Shown here piece after piece: positions 1-8,457 of a stretch of 64,000 nt of DNA (positions within the stretch are counted from its first letter, which is position 1; each line of letters opens with the position of its first letter). The position numbers and the translations under genes are program-made. The notes under the pieces are model-generated. The model saw nothing but the letters and a program-made list of their open reading frames with translations, did not search any database and was not told the DNA's origin. The stretch comes from Hymenobacter baengnokdamensis (GTDB lineage: Bacteria; Bacteroidota; Bacteroidia; Cytophagales; Hymenobacteraceae): positions 1,364,001 through 1,428,000 of the forward strand of contig NZ_CP044285.1 of NCBI RefSeq assembly GCF_008728635.1. The letters are read 5' to 3'.

Positions 1-716
1 CATCACGAAGAGCTGGTTGTCCTGCGAATTCCAATCCAGGCCCACCACGTTGCGCAGGCCGGTGGCGTAGCGGATGCCATCGGGGTAGCGCTGGTTGAGC
101 TTATCGGCCTTAAACTGCCAGATGCCCCGGCCGAGTCCAGAATGGGGCAGTTCGGAATACCCTTCGAGCCGCGCGTGCGGTCCTGCTCCTGGCAGGCGTT
201 GGCGTAGGCGCCGATGTTGACGTAGAGGTTGTCGGCGTTATCGAGCACGATGGATTTCGACTCGTGCTGGCTGCCCACTTTCAGGCCGCGCACCAGCAGC
301 TCGGGCTTGGTGGGGTCGGTCACTTCGCCCTTGGCGTCGAGCTTGTAGCGGTACACGGCGTGGTCGGACGAGGCGTAGAGGTAGCCGTTTTTCTCGTACA
401 TGCCCGTGCCGCCGTAGTCTCCGAAGCCGCCCGTCACGGTGGCTTTGCCATTGGCCTGGGGTCGTAGCTCCAGGATGCCTTTACCGTCTTTTACTTTATT
501 CAGCTTTACATATATAATTCCCTGGGGCGTGACGGCGATGTGGCGGGCCCGGCCGCCGGTTTCGGCCACTTTGAGGGCGCCGAAGCCGGCGGGCAGCTTC
601 AGGCCGGCATTGTCGGGGTCGGGGGCTACCGTGACGTTGGTCTGGCTGGCGAGCAGCGCCAGGCTGCCGGCCAGAGCAGGCACGGCCAGCAGGTAGCGGG
701 GAGAAAAGAAACGCAT
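1..716 (-). CDS. Sorbosone-dehydrogenase-like secreted beta-propeller, partial, frameshifted
   Basis: The gene starts with ATG at 716 and runs off the left edge. The first 25 residues form a signal peptide, so the protein is exported. The visible part has propeller-like strands (HIAVTPQGIIYVKL, YLYASSDHAVYRY) and resembles the glucose/sorbosone dehydrogenase family, which oxidises sugars using PQQ; family assignment is by eye. The open frame becomes nonsense after about residue 196 (CPILDSAG). In the next frame the sequence continues sensibly (GIWQF, then LNQRYPDGIRYATGLRNVVG), so one frame change lies near 124-131. There the minus strand reads GGCCGGGG where GGCCGGCCGGGG would restore a continuous protein, a net loss of 4 bases. 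It is either a broken gene or a sequence error. The neighbour at 856-2229 is on the same strand about 140 bp upstream. Confidence 0.6.
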
Positions 717-855
717 AAGGCGAGGAGATAAAGGATTGAAGAAAAGCTTGCAGTCAGCACTTCCCCCAACTGCAACTAGTGGGAGAAGGTTGGGCCTGAC
801 CCCACTTTTCGGTAAAAGTCAAGTAAAGGTGCGGCGGGTTGCGCCAGCGGGCGGG

Positions 856-2229
856 CTAATGGGCCGGCGGCTCGGGGGTGGTCAGCAGCTGCACGGGCTG
901 GCGGCCCCCGAGCCGCACGCGCAGCCAGGCGGCCAGGCGCTGCTGCTCGGGGGCAGGCAGTGGGTGGCGCACCCCCAGGGCCACCACCACGGTGGTGTCG
1001 GCGCGCAGCGAGTCGGCGGCCGGCCGCACCAGGTAGCTCAGGCCCAGCTGGCGCACGGTTGGGTGCTGAGCCTGCACCTCGCGCAGCAGCGTGGCGGCGG
1101 CTGGCAGGCGGGGTGCCAGGGTATCGGGCCGGTTGGCCAGCAGCTGTTGCAGCTGGGCCAGGCGGCTCTCGTAGGTCAGCAGGGTGTGCTCATTACGGCT
1201 GCGCAGGTCTTCGAGCAGGCTGGAGCGCATGGCCTGCGCATCGGCCGAGTCGACGCGTGCCAGGCCCTGGCGCACCGTAAGCTGCACGCCTTGCAGGCGG
1301 TAGGTGGCCAGCCGGGCACGGGCGGCGCGGAGCTGGCCAAGCGTGAGGTGCTGGCCGGCCAGCAGTACGTTGATGGTGCGCGGGCCGGGCAAGATGCGGC
1401 TCGTGACCACGTAGGTGCCGGGCTGATTCAGCTGCTCGTCCACAAAGCGCTCGGCGTTGTGGGTGAAAGTGTCATCGCGCACAATGCCAACAGCCAGGTA
1501 CACGCTGGGTGCGGCCGTGAGCAGGGCCAGCCCCCAGATGATGACCCGCACGCGCCGGGTGCGCCGCGGGCTGTCAAACGTGTGCCGGGGTACTGGCAGA
1601 ATGCGCACTACCAGGAAAGTAGACAGGCTGATGAATACGCAGTTAATTGAAAATAAGTACAGTGCGCCGCCGGCGTAGGCCCAGTGCGCGGTGGCCAGCC
1701 CGTAGCCGGCTGTGCATAGCGGCGGCATGAGCGCCGTGGCAATGGCCACGCCCGGAATCACGTTGCTGTGCTCGCGCCGGGTAAGGCCTACCGCCCCGGC
1801 GGCTCCGCCAAACAAGGCGATGAGCACATCCCAGGTAGAGGGCTGGGTGCGGGCCAGCAGCTCGGAGCCGGCGTCGGTAAGGGGCGTGAGGCGAAAGTAA
1901 AGCGCCGACACCACCAGGCTCAGTACCGTGGCCGTGAGCAGGCTCTTGAGGCCGCGCCGAATCAGGGCCTGCTCCATGGTGGCCGCGCCGTAGCCAATGC
2001 CCACGATGGGCCCCATGAGCGGCGAGATGAGCATGGCCCCGATAATGACGGCCGTCGAGTTCACGTTCAGCCCCACCGAAGCCACCAGTATGGCGAAAAG
2101 CAGTACCCACAGGTTGGTGCCCTGAAACGGAATACCTGTCTCCACGTAGGTCCGAATCTCGGCCGGGTCGGCCATGTCTTCGGTCAGCAGAAAGCGTTTG
2201 TGCAGAAAGCGCAGCAGGGTAGCAAGCAT
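856..2229 (-). CDS. DUF389 domain membrane protein
   Basis: A 457-residue protein starting with ATG at 2229. After a short cytoplasmic N-terminus there are about five to six hydrophobic segments between residues 40 and 240. They contain the family-like stretch SLNVNSTAVIIGAMLISPLMGP-type sequence (seen here around residues 50-75 as NVNSTAVIIGAMLISPLM) and a second motif around IPGVAIATALMPPLCTAGYG. These are hallmarks of the DUF389 (TIGR00341-type) family, whose function is unknown. The C-terminal 200 residues are hydrophilic and probably a soluble domain. No operon partner is obvious: the gene downstream on the same strand is the propeller at 1-716, and the one upstream is divergent. Confidence 0.85.
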   Translation of the reverse strand: MLATLLRFLHKRFLLTEDMADPAEIRTYVETGIPFQGTNLWVLLFAILVASVGLNVNSTAVIIGAMLISPLMGPIVGIGYGAATMEQALIRRGLKSLLTATVLSLVVSALYFRLTPLTDAGSELLARTQPSTWDVLIALFGGAAGAVGLTRREHSNVIPGVAIATALMPPLCTAGYGLATAHWAYAGGALYLFSINCVFISLSTFLVVRILPVPRHTFDSPRRTRRVRVIIWGLALLTAAPSVYLAVGIVRDDTFTHNAERFVDEQLNQPGTYVVTSRILPGPRTINVLLAGQHLTLGQLRAARARLATYRLQGVQLTVRQGLARVDSADAQAMRSSLLEDLRSRNEHTLLTYESRLAQLQQLLANRPDTLAPRLPAAATLLREVQAQHPTVRQLGLSYLVRPAADSLRADTTVVVALGVRHPLPAPEQQRLAAWLRVRLGGRQPVQLLTTPEPPAH

Positions 2230-2418
2230 ATAGGAACGATGCCACGAGGCAGGTGAAAATGGGGGCTTGCGCGGGGCCGCGCTTAGCTCCGTACTTCACC
2301 GCGGTGATTCAGCACCGGCAAAATGCGCTGCCGAAGCTCGCTTATAATGAAGCCTAAGCTAAGCACGGCCAGAAACGGCCCTCAGGCCCCGGGGAAATTA
2401 CGGCCAGAAAGGCCAGGC

Positions 2419-2541
2419 TTAGGGGGTGTTAGCGAAGAGCTGGTAAATATGGCCTGGGTCAAATAGCCAGTGGGTAACCAGCGCATAAACCAGCCCCAGC
2501 CCAATGGCGAATAGTAACGGGTAGCGCTGCCGTGAAATCAT
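2419..2541 (-). CDS. Possible 40-residue single-pass membrane peptide
   Basis: A short ORF with ATG at 2541 and TAA at 2419-2421. It encodes one hydrophobic helix (YPLLFAIGLGLVYALVTHWL) flanked by a basic N-terminus (MISRQR), which fits a small inner-membrane protein. It is divergent to the hydrolase starting at 2589, leaving 47 bp between the starts. No function can be named. The remaining gap 2230-2418 has no convincing gene; a 27-codon hydrophobic stretch on the minus strand near 2300-2375 is too short to call. Confidence 0.35.
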   Translation of the reverse strand: MISRQRYPLLFAIGLGLVYALVTHWLFDPGHIYQLFANTP

Positions 2542-2545
2542 ACCG

Positions 2546-2553
2546 TAGTTTTG
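2546..2553 (+). promoter_or_regulatory. Candidate -7 box TAGTTTTG for the hydrolase gene
   Basis: Matches the Bacteroidota -7 consensus TAnnTTTG, 35 bp before the ATG at 2589. No TTG is seen at the ideal -33 distance, so the call rests on one box only. Confidence 0.35.
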
Positions 2554-2588
2554 GCCTCAAGTCTTGCCGCTCGCAAGGTAGTATTGCT

Positions 2589-3353
2589 ATGTCTACTGCT
2601 CCGCCGCCCACCATCCTGTTCCTGCACGGCTTCGGCGAAAGCCGCGAGGTCTGGACGGAATTCACCCGGCCTTTTCCGGCCGGCTACCGCCTGCTCACGC
2701 CCAATCTGCTGGGCCACGGCACCAACCGTGCCGCCGTGTCCGACTTCAGCATGGAAGCCCAGGCGCGCTACGTAGTCAGCTACCTCGACCAGAAAGGCTG
2801 CCCCGGCCCGGTGCTGGTGGTGGGCCACAGCATGGGCGGCTACGTGGCCCTGGCCCTGGCCGAGCGCTACCCCGACCGCGTGGCCGGCCTGGCTCTCCTC
2901 AACTCCACGGCCTACGCCGACACCGACGAGAAGCGCCAGAACCGCGAGAAAAACATCGGCTTCGTGGAGCGCCACGGCCTTGAAAAGTTTATGGACAGCT
3001 TCGTGCGCCCGCTCTTCGCCCCCGCCAACCGCGACCGCCTGCCCGAAGCCCTGGCCCTGCTCGAAGACATTGGCAAGGCCACGCCCGGAGCAACTATTGC
3101 CGGAGCGCTGCGCGGCATGGCCGCCCGCCCCGACCGCACGGCCGTGCTGCGTACGGCCCATTTTCCGGTGCTGCTGGTGGCTGGCAGGCACGACGTGGCC
3201 GTGCCTCTGGCCGACTCTATTGCGCAAGCGGCGCTGGCGCCCACGGGCGCGGCGCTCTTCCTGGAAGGCAGCGGCCACCAGGCGTACCTGGAGCAGCCCG
3301 AGGCCACCCGCCAGGCCGTGCTGGCGCTGGCCGGGGCGGTTTTTGCAGCGTGA
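2589..3353 (+). CDS. Alpha/beta-fold hydrolase
   Basis: I place the start at ATG 2589 (MSTAPPPTILFLHGFGES) because the fold begins right there; an in-frame start at 2532 would add 19 residues that do not look like protein. The 254-residue product has the oxyanion-hole motif HGFG near residue 13, the nucleophile elbow GHSMGG near residue 85 (Ser), an acidic residue in VAGRHDVAVP near 205 and a His in GSGHQAYLEQP near 232, so the Ser-Asp-His triad looks complete. It lacks a signal peptide and is probably cytoplasmic. The substrate is unknown; it resembles small esterases and MhpC/BioH-like enzymes. It converges with the gene ending at 3364, with only 10 bp between stops. Confidence 0.85.
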   Translation: MSTAPPPTILFLHGFGESREVWTEFTRPFPAGYRLLTPNLLGHGTNRAAVSDFSMEAQARYVVSYLDQKGCPGPVLVVGHSMGGYVALALAERYPDRVAGLALLNSTAYADTDEKRQNREKNIGFVERHGLEKFMDSFVRPLFAPANRDRLPEALALLEDIGKATPGATIAGALRGMAARPDRTAVLRTAHFPVLLVAGRHDVAVPLADSIAQAALAPTGAALFLEGSGHQAYLEQPEATRQAVLALAGAVFAA

Positions 3354-3363
3354 AGGAGGTGGC

Positions 3364-4173
3364 CTATTGAATCCTGAAAGTAAAAGGCAGCACGTAGCCT
3401 ACCCGTACCGGGCGGCCTTGTTGGCGGGGTGGGGTCAGGGCATTGGGTAGGGAGTTGAGCACGCGTAGGATTTCCGCATCCAGGGTGGGGCTGACACTGC
3501 CCACGATGCGGCGCCGCTCCAGTGCGCCGGTCTCGCTCACCTCAAAATAGGCGAACACTACCCCCTGGCGGCCGTGCCGCAGGTCGTCGACGGGGTAGCG
3601 TACCTGGGTTTGCACGTAATAGCTAAGGCTGGATACCGGCCGCCCCTGAAATTTCTGGGCCGGAAATGTAGGGCTCTCTTCGCTGTAATTGAGCGCCGGA
3701 GGCACCAAAGCCGGTCCAAAGGTTAAAGGCAGCGCTACGGTAGTGGGAGCTGATTTATTCTGGCCGGGTGCACCGGTACCGAGCTGCCAGGCGGGCAGCA
3801 GCTGCTCCAGCTGGCTGGCCAGTACCTGCACTGCCGGCATAGAAGTGAGGGCGAAAGCCGGTGAGCCGGCGGGCGGCATCAAAAAATAAGATTTCTGAGT
3901 CCGCCCCTGGTCGTCCAGCTCCAGGCGAAGAAAAACCTCGCCAGTCAGCGCCGGGCCGGCCTGGCGCTGCACCCGCGTGAGCAGAGCCTGCAACGAGTCG
4001 GGTCCACCCGGAAAGCGAGGGCCGGTGTAGGCCGTAGCGGTGGGGTCGTTGCCAAGCAGGGCCATGGCCGGTGCCGTTTGCGCACGTGTGGTAAAGGCTG
4101 CCAGCCCCCAAAAGAGGACTGAGAAACAGGCCACCGTCTGGCGGCACAGCCGCTGAATAAAAAAATGCCGCAT
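3364..4173 (-). CDS. Secreted protein with TonB C-terminal-like domain
   Basis: An ATG at 4173 (MRHFFIQRLC) is the better start because a signal peptide follows (hydrophobic to about residue 32, ending TTRAQ); a start at 4197 would add eight residues ahead of it. The last 90 residues resemble the TonB C-terminal fold: a helix-strand pattern with RYPVDDLRHGRQGVVFAYFEV and then LDAEILRVLNSLP, ending with a predicted strand VGYVLPFTFRIQ. In Bacteroidota such domains occur in many periplasmic proteins that are not energy transducers, and there is no N-terminal membrane anchor plus proline-rich linker here, so a true TonB role is unlikely. Function unknown. Confidence 0.65.
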   Translation of the reverse strand: MRHFFIQRLCRQTVACFSVLFWGLAAFTTRAQTAPAMALLGNDPTATAYTGPRFPGGPDSLQALLTRVQRQAGPALTGEVFLRLELDDQGRTQKSYFLMPPAGSPAFALTSMPAVQVLASQLEQLLPAWQLGTGAPGQNKSAPTTVALPLTFGPALVPPALNYSEESPTFPAQKFQGRPVSSLSYYVQTQVRYPVDDLRHGRQGVVFAYFEVSETGALERRRIVGSVSPTLDAEILRVLNSLPNALTPPRQQGRPVRVGYVLPFTFRIQ

Positions 4174-4360
4174 AGCTGGTGAATAGTCGTGGCCCAATAT
4201 AGCTTAGGCAAGTTCATGCAGCCCCAGCGCTAAGCATATGCCGGCCCGAATAAACCGGGTTGTGCGGCGCAGTCTACCGGCATAGCCTCGGCTATACGCT
4301 GCCTCGACAGTAACTTCGTATGGCCTTAACTATAAATTCCGGTTTACTGATTGATTTCTA

Positions 4361-5209
4361 ATGACTACTTATTTACTGTCACTAGCCTTATTGCTGGGCT
4401 TAAGCAACGCAGCGGTTGCCCAGGCCCAGGGTGCTTCAACTACGCCTGTTAGCCCTGCTGCTACGCTGGCCGGCGTGCCGGCGCTGCCCGGCGACCACGG
4501 CGGCCTATACCTCAACTGGAGCTACAACCGCGACTGGTATACCAAATCGGATATTCGCTTTAAGAATGATAAGTCGGATGACTATGACTTTACCTTTCAC
4601 AACGCCGTAGCGCACGACCATCCCAGTATGAGCGACTTCTGGAAGCTCAACAACCTGACCGTGCCGCAGTACGACCTCACGGTGGGCTACATGTTTCACG
4701 ACAAGCACGACCTGGGAATCGAGGTGAGCTGGAACCACCTCAAGTACGTGGTCGATGACAACCAGGTGATGCGCGTGTCGGGTGAAATCCGGGGCTTTAA
4801 GTTCGACCGCGACACGCTTGTGACGCCCAATTTTGTGCACTTGCAGCATACCAATGGCAACAACTACCTGATGGTGAACCTGGTAAAGCGCCACGAACTC
4901 ACGGCCGGCCGCCACGTAACCCTGAGCGCCGTGGGCAAGGTGGGCGGCGGCCCCATGATATCATATACCATTTCCTCTATATTTACCAGCCACGCCGAGG
5001 GGCCTTTTCACTACGAAGGTTGGGTAGTAGGGGCCAGCGGCGGCCTGCGCCTGGAGCTCTACCGCTATTTTTTCCTGAATACCGACTTTCAGGGCGCGTT
5101 TGCTAACTACACCAACAGCTACATCGGGGCCGACCGGCTGGGCCGCGTTACGCACCATTTCGGCTCGGGCCAGCTGATTTACGGCTTCGGGTTTAACGTG
5201 CCGATTTAA
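4361..5209 (+). CDS. Predicted outer-membrane beta-barrel protein
   Basis: A 282-residue protein with a clear signal peptide (MTTYLLSLALLLGLSNAAVAQ, cleavage near residue 21). The rest alternates hydrophobic and polar residues in strands rich in aromatic residues (YDLTVGYMF, DLGIEVSWNHLKYVV, LRLELYRYFFLNTDFQGAF) and ends in GFGFNVPI, as in small outer-membrane barrels. Charged, His/Asp-rich loops (DDYDFTFHNAVAHDHPS) suggest surface exposure. I do not recognise a specific family. It is followed at once by a large inverted repeat shared with the convergent gene at 5294. Confidence 0.6.
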   Translation: MTTYLLSLALLLGLSNAAVAQAQGASTTPVSPAATLAGVPALPGDHGGLYLNWSYNRDWYTKSDIRFKNDKSDDYDFTFHNAVAHDHPSMSDFWKLNNLTVPQYDLTVGYMFHDKHDLGIEVSWNHLKYVVDDNQVMRVSGEIRGFKFDRDTLVTPNFVHLQHTNGNNYLMVNLVKRHELTAGRHVTLSAVGKVGGGPMISYTISSIFTSHAEGPFHYEGWVVGASGGLRLELYRYFFLNTDFQGAFANYTNSYIGADRLGRVTHHFGSGQLIYGFGFNVPI

Positions 5210-5297
5210 AAGAGTTATGAGTTAAAAGTTATGAGTTGGTAAGACCAGCTTATCCCCTGATTCATAACTTTTAACTCATAACTCACAACTCTTTTAA
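5206..5297. terminator. Large inverted repeat between convergent genes
   Basis: The left arm (from 5206) and the right arm (to about 5297) are AT-rich and complementary: the left carries GAGTTATGAGTTAAAAGT and the right its reverse complement, with an extra 7-base unit (GTGAGTT) in the right arm. The arms are built from short repeats of GAGTTAT/GAGTTAAAAGTTAT. It overlaps both stop codons, so it probably terminates both genes. Confidence 0.6.
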
Positions 5298-6520
5298 ACC
5301 AGCCCGGCCAGCTTCTCAATGCCGGGGCCCAGCACGAGCTTGTCGTCGGCGCCGAGCCAATCGGTGAGAATGCTGGCGTAGAGGCTGCGGAAGTCGAGCT
5401 GGTAGCGCAGGTCGCCCTGGTCGAGGTCCTGGAGGCTGGCGGGTTGGTTGAGCAGGCCGGGCTTGCGCAGCGCGCCGCTCAGCAGAAACACGTTGTTGGC
5501 GGTGCCGTGGTCGGTGCCGTTGCTGGCATTCTGGCTCACGCGCCGGCCAAATTCGCTGAAAACCATCACCAGGGTATTGTTCCACTCGCTGCTTTTCTGC
5601 AGGTCGGCGGCCAGGGCCGCGAGGCCATCAGACAGCTCGCCCAGCAGCTGGGCCTGGCGGCCGTGCTGCCCCACGTGGGTGTCGAAGCCCGATAAGGCCA
5701 GGTAGTACACCCGCGACTCTACGCCCGAGCCGATAAGCTCGGCGGTGGTTTTGAGGTTGCGGCCAAAGTCGGTGTTCGGGTAGGTGGCCGTGCTGTTGTG
5801 GATTTTCGACTTCTCGTATAAGTAGTCGGCCGACGAGGCGGTTTCGGCCAGCGTCTTGTACAGGTAATCCAGCTCCGAGCCCGCCGGCGCGGCCGCCTTC
5901 TCCTGGCTTAGCCGGCTGAGGTAGCGGCTTTGGGTAAGCTGATGAAACTTGCCTGGATTCTTAAGCGCCAGGCCGTTGCGCTGCGCGCCCTTCAGCGCCA
6001 GACTCAGCGTATCGTCTATTTCGAGGGCCTGGTAGGCGGGCGCGCCGCCGGCGCAGTTGCTGTCGAGGTAGCGGCCCAGCCAGCCGGTGCTCAGCAGCTG
6101 CTCCGAACCCGAGCCGCTCTGCCAGATGTCCATCGAGCGGAAGTGCGAGCGGTCGGGGTTGGGGTAGCCCACGGCGTTGCAGATGGCCAGCTGCCCCTGG
6201 TCAAACAAGCCCTTCAGGCCCTTCATCGACTGGTGCAGCGCCAGCTCGTCGCTCACGGGCAGCAGGCCATCGGCTTCGCGGAGCGCCAGCGTGGGCCGCG
6301 CCTTGTAGTACAGGTCGTTGCGAAACGGCACGATGGTATTCAGGCCATCATTGCCGCCGCCGAGCTGCACCACAATCAGTCGCCGCGCCGCGCCGCCCGG
6401 CGCATCGCGCAGGCGGGCCGCCAGCTGGTTCTCGGGCCGGTCGAGGGCGTGCAAAAACTTGGGCACCAACAGCAAGGTGCTGGCCAGGGCAGAGGCTTGG
6501 AGGAAGTCGCGGCGTTGCAT
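5294..6520 (-). CDS. DUF1501 domain protein, Tat-type signal
   Basis: 408 residues, ATG at 6520. The N-terminus MQRRDFLQASALASTLLLVP has twin arginines followed by a hydrophobic stretch, a Tat-type export signal. The core matches DUF1501 (sulfatase/alkaline-phosphatase-like superfamily): VVQLGGGNDGLNTIVP near residue 50, FDTHVGQHGRQAQLLGELSDGL near 275, and VMVFSEFGRRVSQNASNGTDHG near 315, which holds the likely metal-binding Asp/His residues. It lies 79 bp downstream of a DUF1800 gene on the same strand. That pair recurs widely in bacteria and probably works together at the cell envelope; the reaction is unknown. Confidence 0.85.
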   Translation of the reverse strand: MQRRDFLQASALASTLLLVPKFLHALDRPENQLAARLRDAPGGAARRLIVVQLGGGNDGLNTIVPFRNDLYYKARPTLALREADGLLPVSDELALHQSMKGLKGLFDQGQLAICNAVGYPNPDRSHFRSMDIWQSGSGSEQLLSTGWLGRYLDSNCAGGAPAYQALEIDDTLSLALKGAQRNGLALKNPGKFHQLTQSRYLSRLSQEKAAAPAGSELDYLYKTLAETASSADYLYEKSKIHNSTATYPNTDFGRNLKTTAELIGSGVESRVYYLALSGFDTHVGQHGRQAQLLGELSDGLAALAADLQKSSEWNNTLVMVFSEFGRRVSQNASNGTDHGTANNVFLLSGALRKPGLLNQPASLQDLDQGDLRYQLDFRSLYASILTDWLGADDKLVLGPGIEKLAGLV

Positions 6521-6599
6521 AATATACTATATTATTAATATTTTAAAAGCGACCCTTTAAGGCTTCACAGTCACGCACTGACAGCGCGACAAAACATTG

Positions 6600-8192
6600 C
6601 TATGCCAGCTGATACTCGGGCAGACTCAGCAAGCTCACCAGCGTATTGCGCAGGCGCTCTTCGGGCGTGGCGGCTTTGGCGGCGGCCTGCTGCACCAGGG
6701 CCAGGTTTTCGGGGCGCAGCGGGGCTTGCAGCAGAAAATCGGCCAGCAGCTGCGGCTGGCTTTCCGGTGGTGCCCCGCCCAGCAGCTGCTGAATGGGGGC
6801 CAGCGGCAGGTGGGTAGTCTCGGTGGTTTTTACCGTGCGCTCCCTGCCGGTGGTTTGGGGCGTGATGTCGTTCTCATCGTCTTTGAGGCGCACGGCAAAC
6901 TCGGCATTTTTAAACAGAATGCTCGGCAGCTGCAGGCGCAGCAGCAGCGACGACGAGTCTATCCAGGCGCGGCCGCCGGGCCAGCCCGCCACGTTGGGCG
7001 GCATAAAAAGCGTCTGGCCCAGTGCTTTCTGGTAGCCCAGCAGCTGCCTGTCGTTGTCTACCTTCAGGTTGAGGGTGCGGCGCAGGCCCGCCACCAACAC
7101 CACCGGCGACTTAATAATGGTGGCCATAGCAGCCGGCTCGTAAAACCAGTCGGCCGAGAACATGCGCTCCAGCAGGTCGCCGATGTCGTAGTGGCTTTTG
7201 CGGAAAGCGGCGGCCAGCGGCTCGATGTGGGCCGGGTTGGGCACGTCGTTCACGAAGAAGCGGTACAGCTTCGTCACAAGGAACGTGGCCGCCGCCGGCT
7301 GCTGCATAATAATGCGCAGCGCGTCTTCGCCCCCGAAATTGCCGGTTTGCCCCAGCAGGGTTTTGGGGCCGGCGTCGTGCTGGCGCTCCCGAAACGTGAA
7401 GCGGCTTTGCGCGTCGTAGCTCCAGCCGGTAAAGGCGCGGGCCGCCTCTTTTACGTCGTTTTCGGTGTAGTTGCCCCGGCCCAGGGTAAAGAGCTCCATT
7501 ACTTCGCGGGCGAAGTTCTCGTTGGGATGCTCCTTGCGGTTTTGCTGGTTGTTCAGAAATTGCAGCATGGCCGGCTCCTGGCTCACGGCCAGTAGCAGGT
7601 CGGGAAACTTACCCAGCGCCTTTTCCCGAATGGTATTGAGCAGGGCCAGGCTGTCGTCGGGGCGGCGGGTGCGGCAGGCAAAGTGCCCGTGCCAGAACAG
7701 CGCTACCTTCTCGCGGAGCTGGCCGGGCGAAGTCGCCATCTTATCCATCCAGGCCGTGCTCATGCCAATAAAAGCATCCCGGATGGCCTCATTTTGCAGC
7801 TTGCGCTGCTCGGGGGTGAGGTCGGCCCGGCGCAGCTGCGGCACGCCCTGGCGGCGCAGGGCCAGCGCCGAGCGCGGGCGCAGCGCGTCTACGGCCGCCG
7901 GGGGCGCGTCCATCCGGGCCGGGCTCAGGGTGCCCGGCTGCGCCGAGCTGGCGGGCGCGGGCGCTGCCGCTGCCGGCCCGGCTGCCAAGGTAGCCGGAGC
8001 CGCCGGCACGGCCATCACGGCTCCCTGGGGGTCGTTGTAGGAAAGTGCGGCGCTCGTAATGGGCTCGTAGGTGCGGGCCTCGTGCAGCAGCTGCCGCAGG
8101 GCCTTGCTGGGGCTGAGGCCGGCGGCCACATCCTGGGGGCGCGGCCCGAAGCCGGCCCGCCAATACAAATGCTGGAGCTGCTGTGCGTTCAT
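6600..8192 (-). CDS. DUF1800 domain protein
   Basis: 530 residues, ATG at 8192. The start MNAQQLQHLYWRAGFGP is typical of DUF1800, as are LREKVALFWHGHFACR near residue 175, NENFAREVMELFTLGRGNYTE near 240 and ARAFTGWSYD near 265. An Ala/Pro-rich insert of about 50 residues (60-115) separates the first helices from the core. No signal peptide is visible, although the partner DUF1501 protein has a Tat signal; co-export is possible but not shown. It lies upstream of the DUF1501 gene and downstream of a strong terminator at 8273-8336, so the pair likely has its own promoter in 8193-8272, although I see no clear box there. Confidence 0.85.
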   Translation of the reverse strand: MNAQQLQHLYWRAGFGPRPQDVAAGLSPSKALRQLLHEARTYEPITSAALSYNDPQGAVMAVPAAPATLAAGPAAAAPAPASSAQPGTLSPARMDAPPAAVDALRPRSALALRRQGVPQLRRADLTPEQRKLQNEAIRDAFIGMSTAWMDKMATSPGQLREKVALFWHGHFACRTRRPDDSLALLNTIREKALGKFPDLLLAVSQEPAMLQFLNNQQNRKEHPNENFAREVMELFTLGRGNYTENDVKEAARAFTGWSYDAQSRFTFRERQHDAGPKTLLGQTGNFGGEDALRIIMQQPAAATFLVTKLYRFFVNDVPNPAHIEPLAAAFRKSHYDIGDLLERMFSADWFYEPAAMATIIKSPVVLVAGLRRTLNLKVDNDRQLLGYQKALGQTLFMPPNVAGWPGGRAWIDSSSLLLRLQLPSILFKNAEFAVRLKDDENDITPQTTGRERTVKTTETTHLPLAPIQQLLGGAPPESQPQLLADFLLQAPLRPENLALVQQAAAKAATPEERLRNTLVSLLSLPEYQLA

Positions 8193-8256
8193 GGCAGTTG
8201 GAGGCTAATCAGCGGCCAAGGTTTAATGGAGCAGCCAGCCGCCGTGGTACTAGCTG

Positions 8257-8336
8257 CAAAAAGCAATAAAACAGTTCCCAGGTTAGGGAGCGGGGCGGGC
8301 TGCTGGCTTTTCGCCCCGCTCCCTAACCTGGGAACT
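8257..8336 (-). terminator. Rho-independent terminator of the lipoprotein array
   Basis: A perfect 25-bp inverted repeat (8273-8297 with 8312-8336, loop 14 nt) is GC-rich. On the minus strand it is followed by a T-rich run (TGTTTTATTGCTTTTT, 8257-8272). It begins one base after the stop codon of the truncated lipoprotein copy. Confidence 0.8.
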
Positions 8337-8337
8337 A

Positions 8338-8454
8338 CTACGTTTGGTACGTCACGACCTGCCCGCTTACCGTAGTGGTGCCGGTGGTCGGGTCCGTGCT
8401 GTGGCAGCCGGCGAGCAGTAAGCACAGCAGCCAGAGGGAAAGTAGGGGGCGCAT
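8338..8454 (-). pseudogene. Truncated fourth copy of the lipoprotein paralogue
   Basis: From ATG 8454 the sequence encodes the same signal peptide, lipobox (LLLAGCHSTDP) and first Ig-like strand (TTVSGQVVTYQT) as the three full copies upstream. It then stops at TAG 8338-8340 after 38 residues, and a terminator follows directly. It keeps the same 3-bp spacing to the preceding gene (stop 8458-8460, ATG 8454) as the intact copies have to each other. It is therefore either a deletion remnant of the array's last member or a very short secreted lipopeptide. Confidence 0.75.
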
Positions 8455-8457
8455 CGG

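Noticed and set aside
736..1650. Long plus-strand frame opposite the DUF389 gene
   Set aside because: It is a by-product of high GC; composition is Gly/Gln/His/Arg-rich without domain motifs, and the minus-strand gene is clearly real. The same holds for the long antisense frames at 10332-11615, 14715-16823, 18778-20259, 40443-41753 and 53960-55126.
3364..4173. True TonB energy transducer
   Set aside because: It has a cleavable signal peptide, no membrane anchor and no proline-rich linker; only the C-terminal fold is similar.
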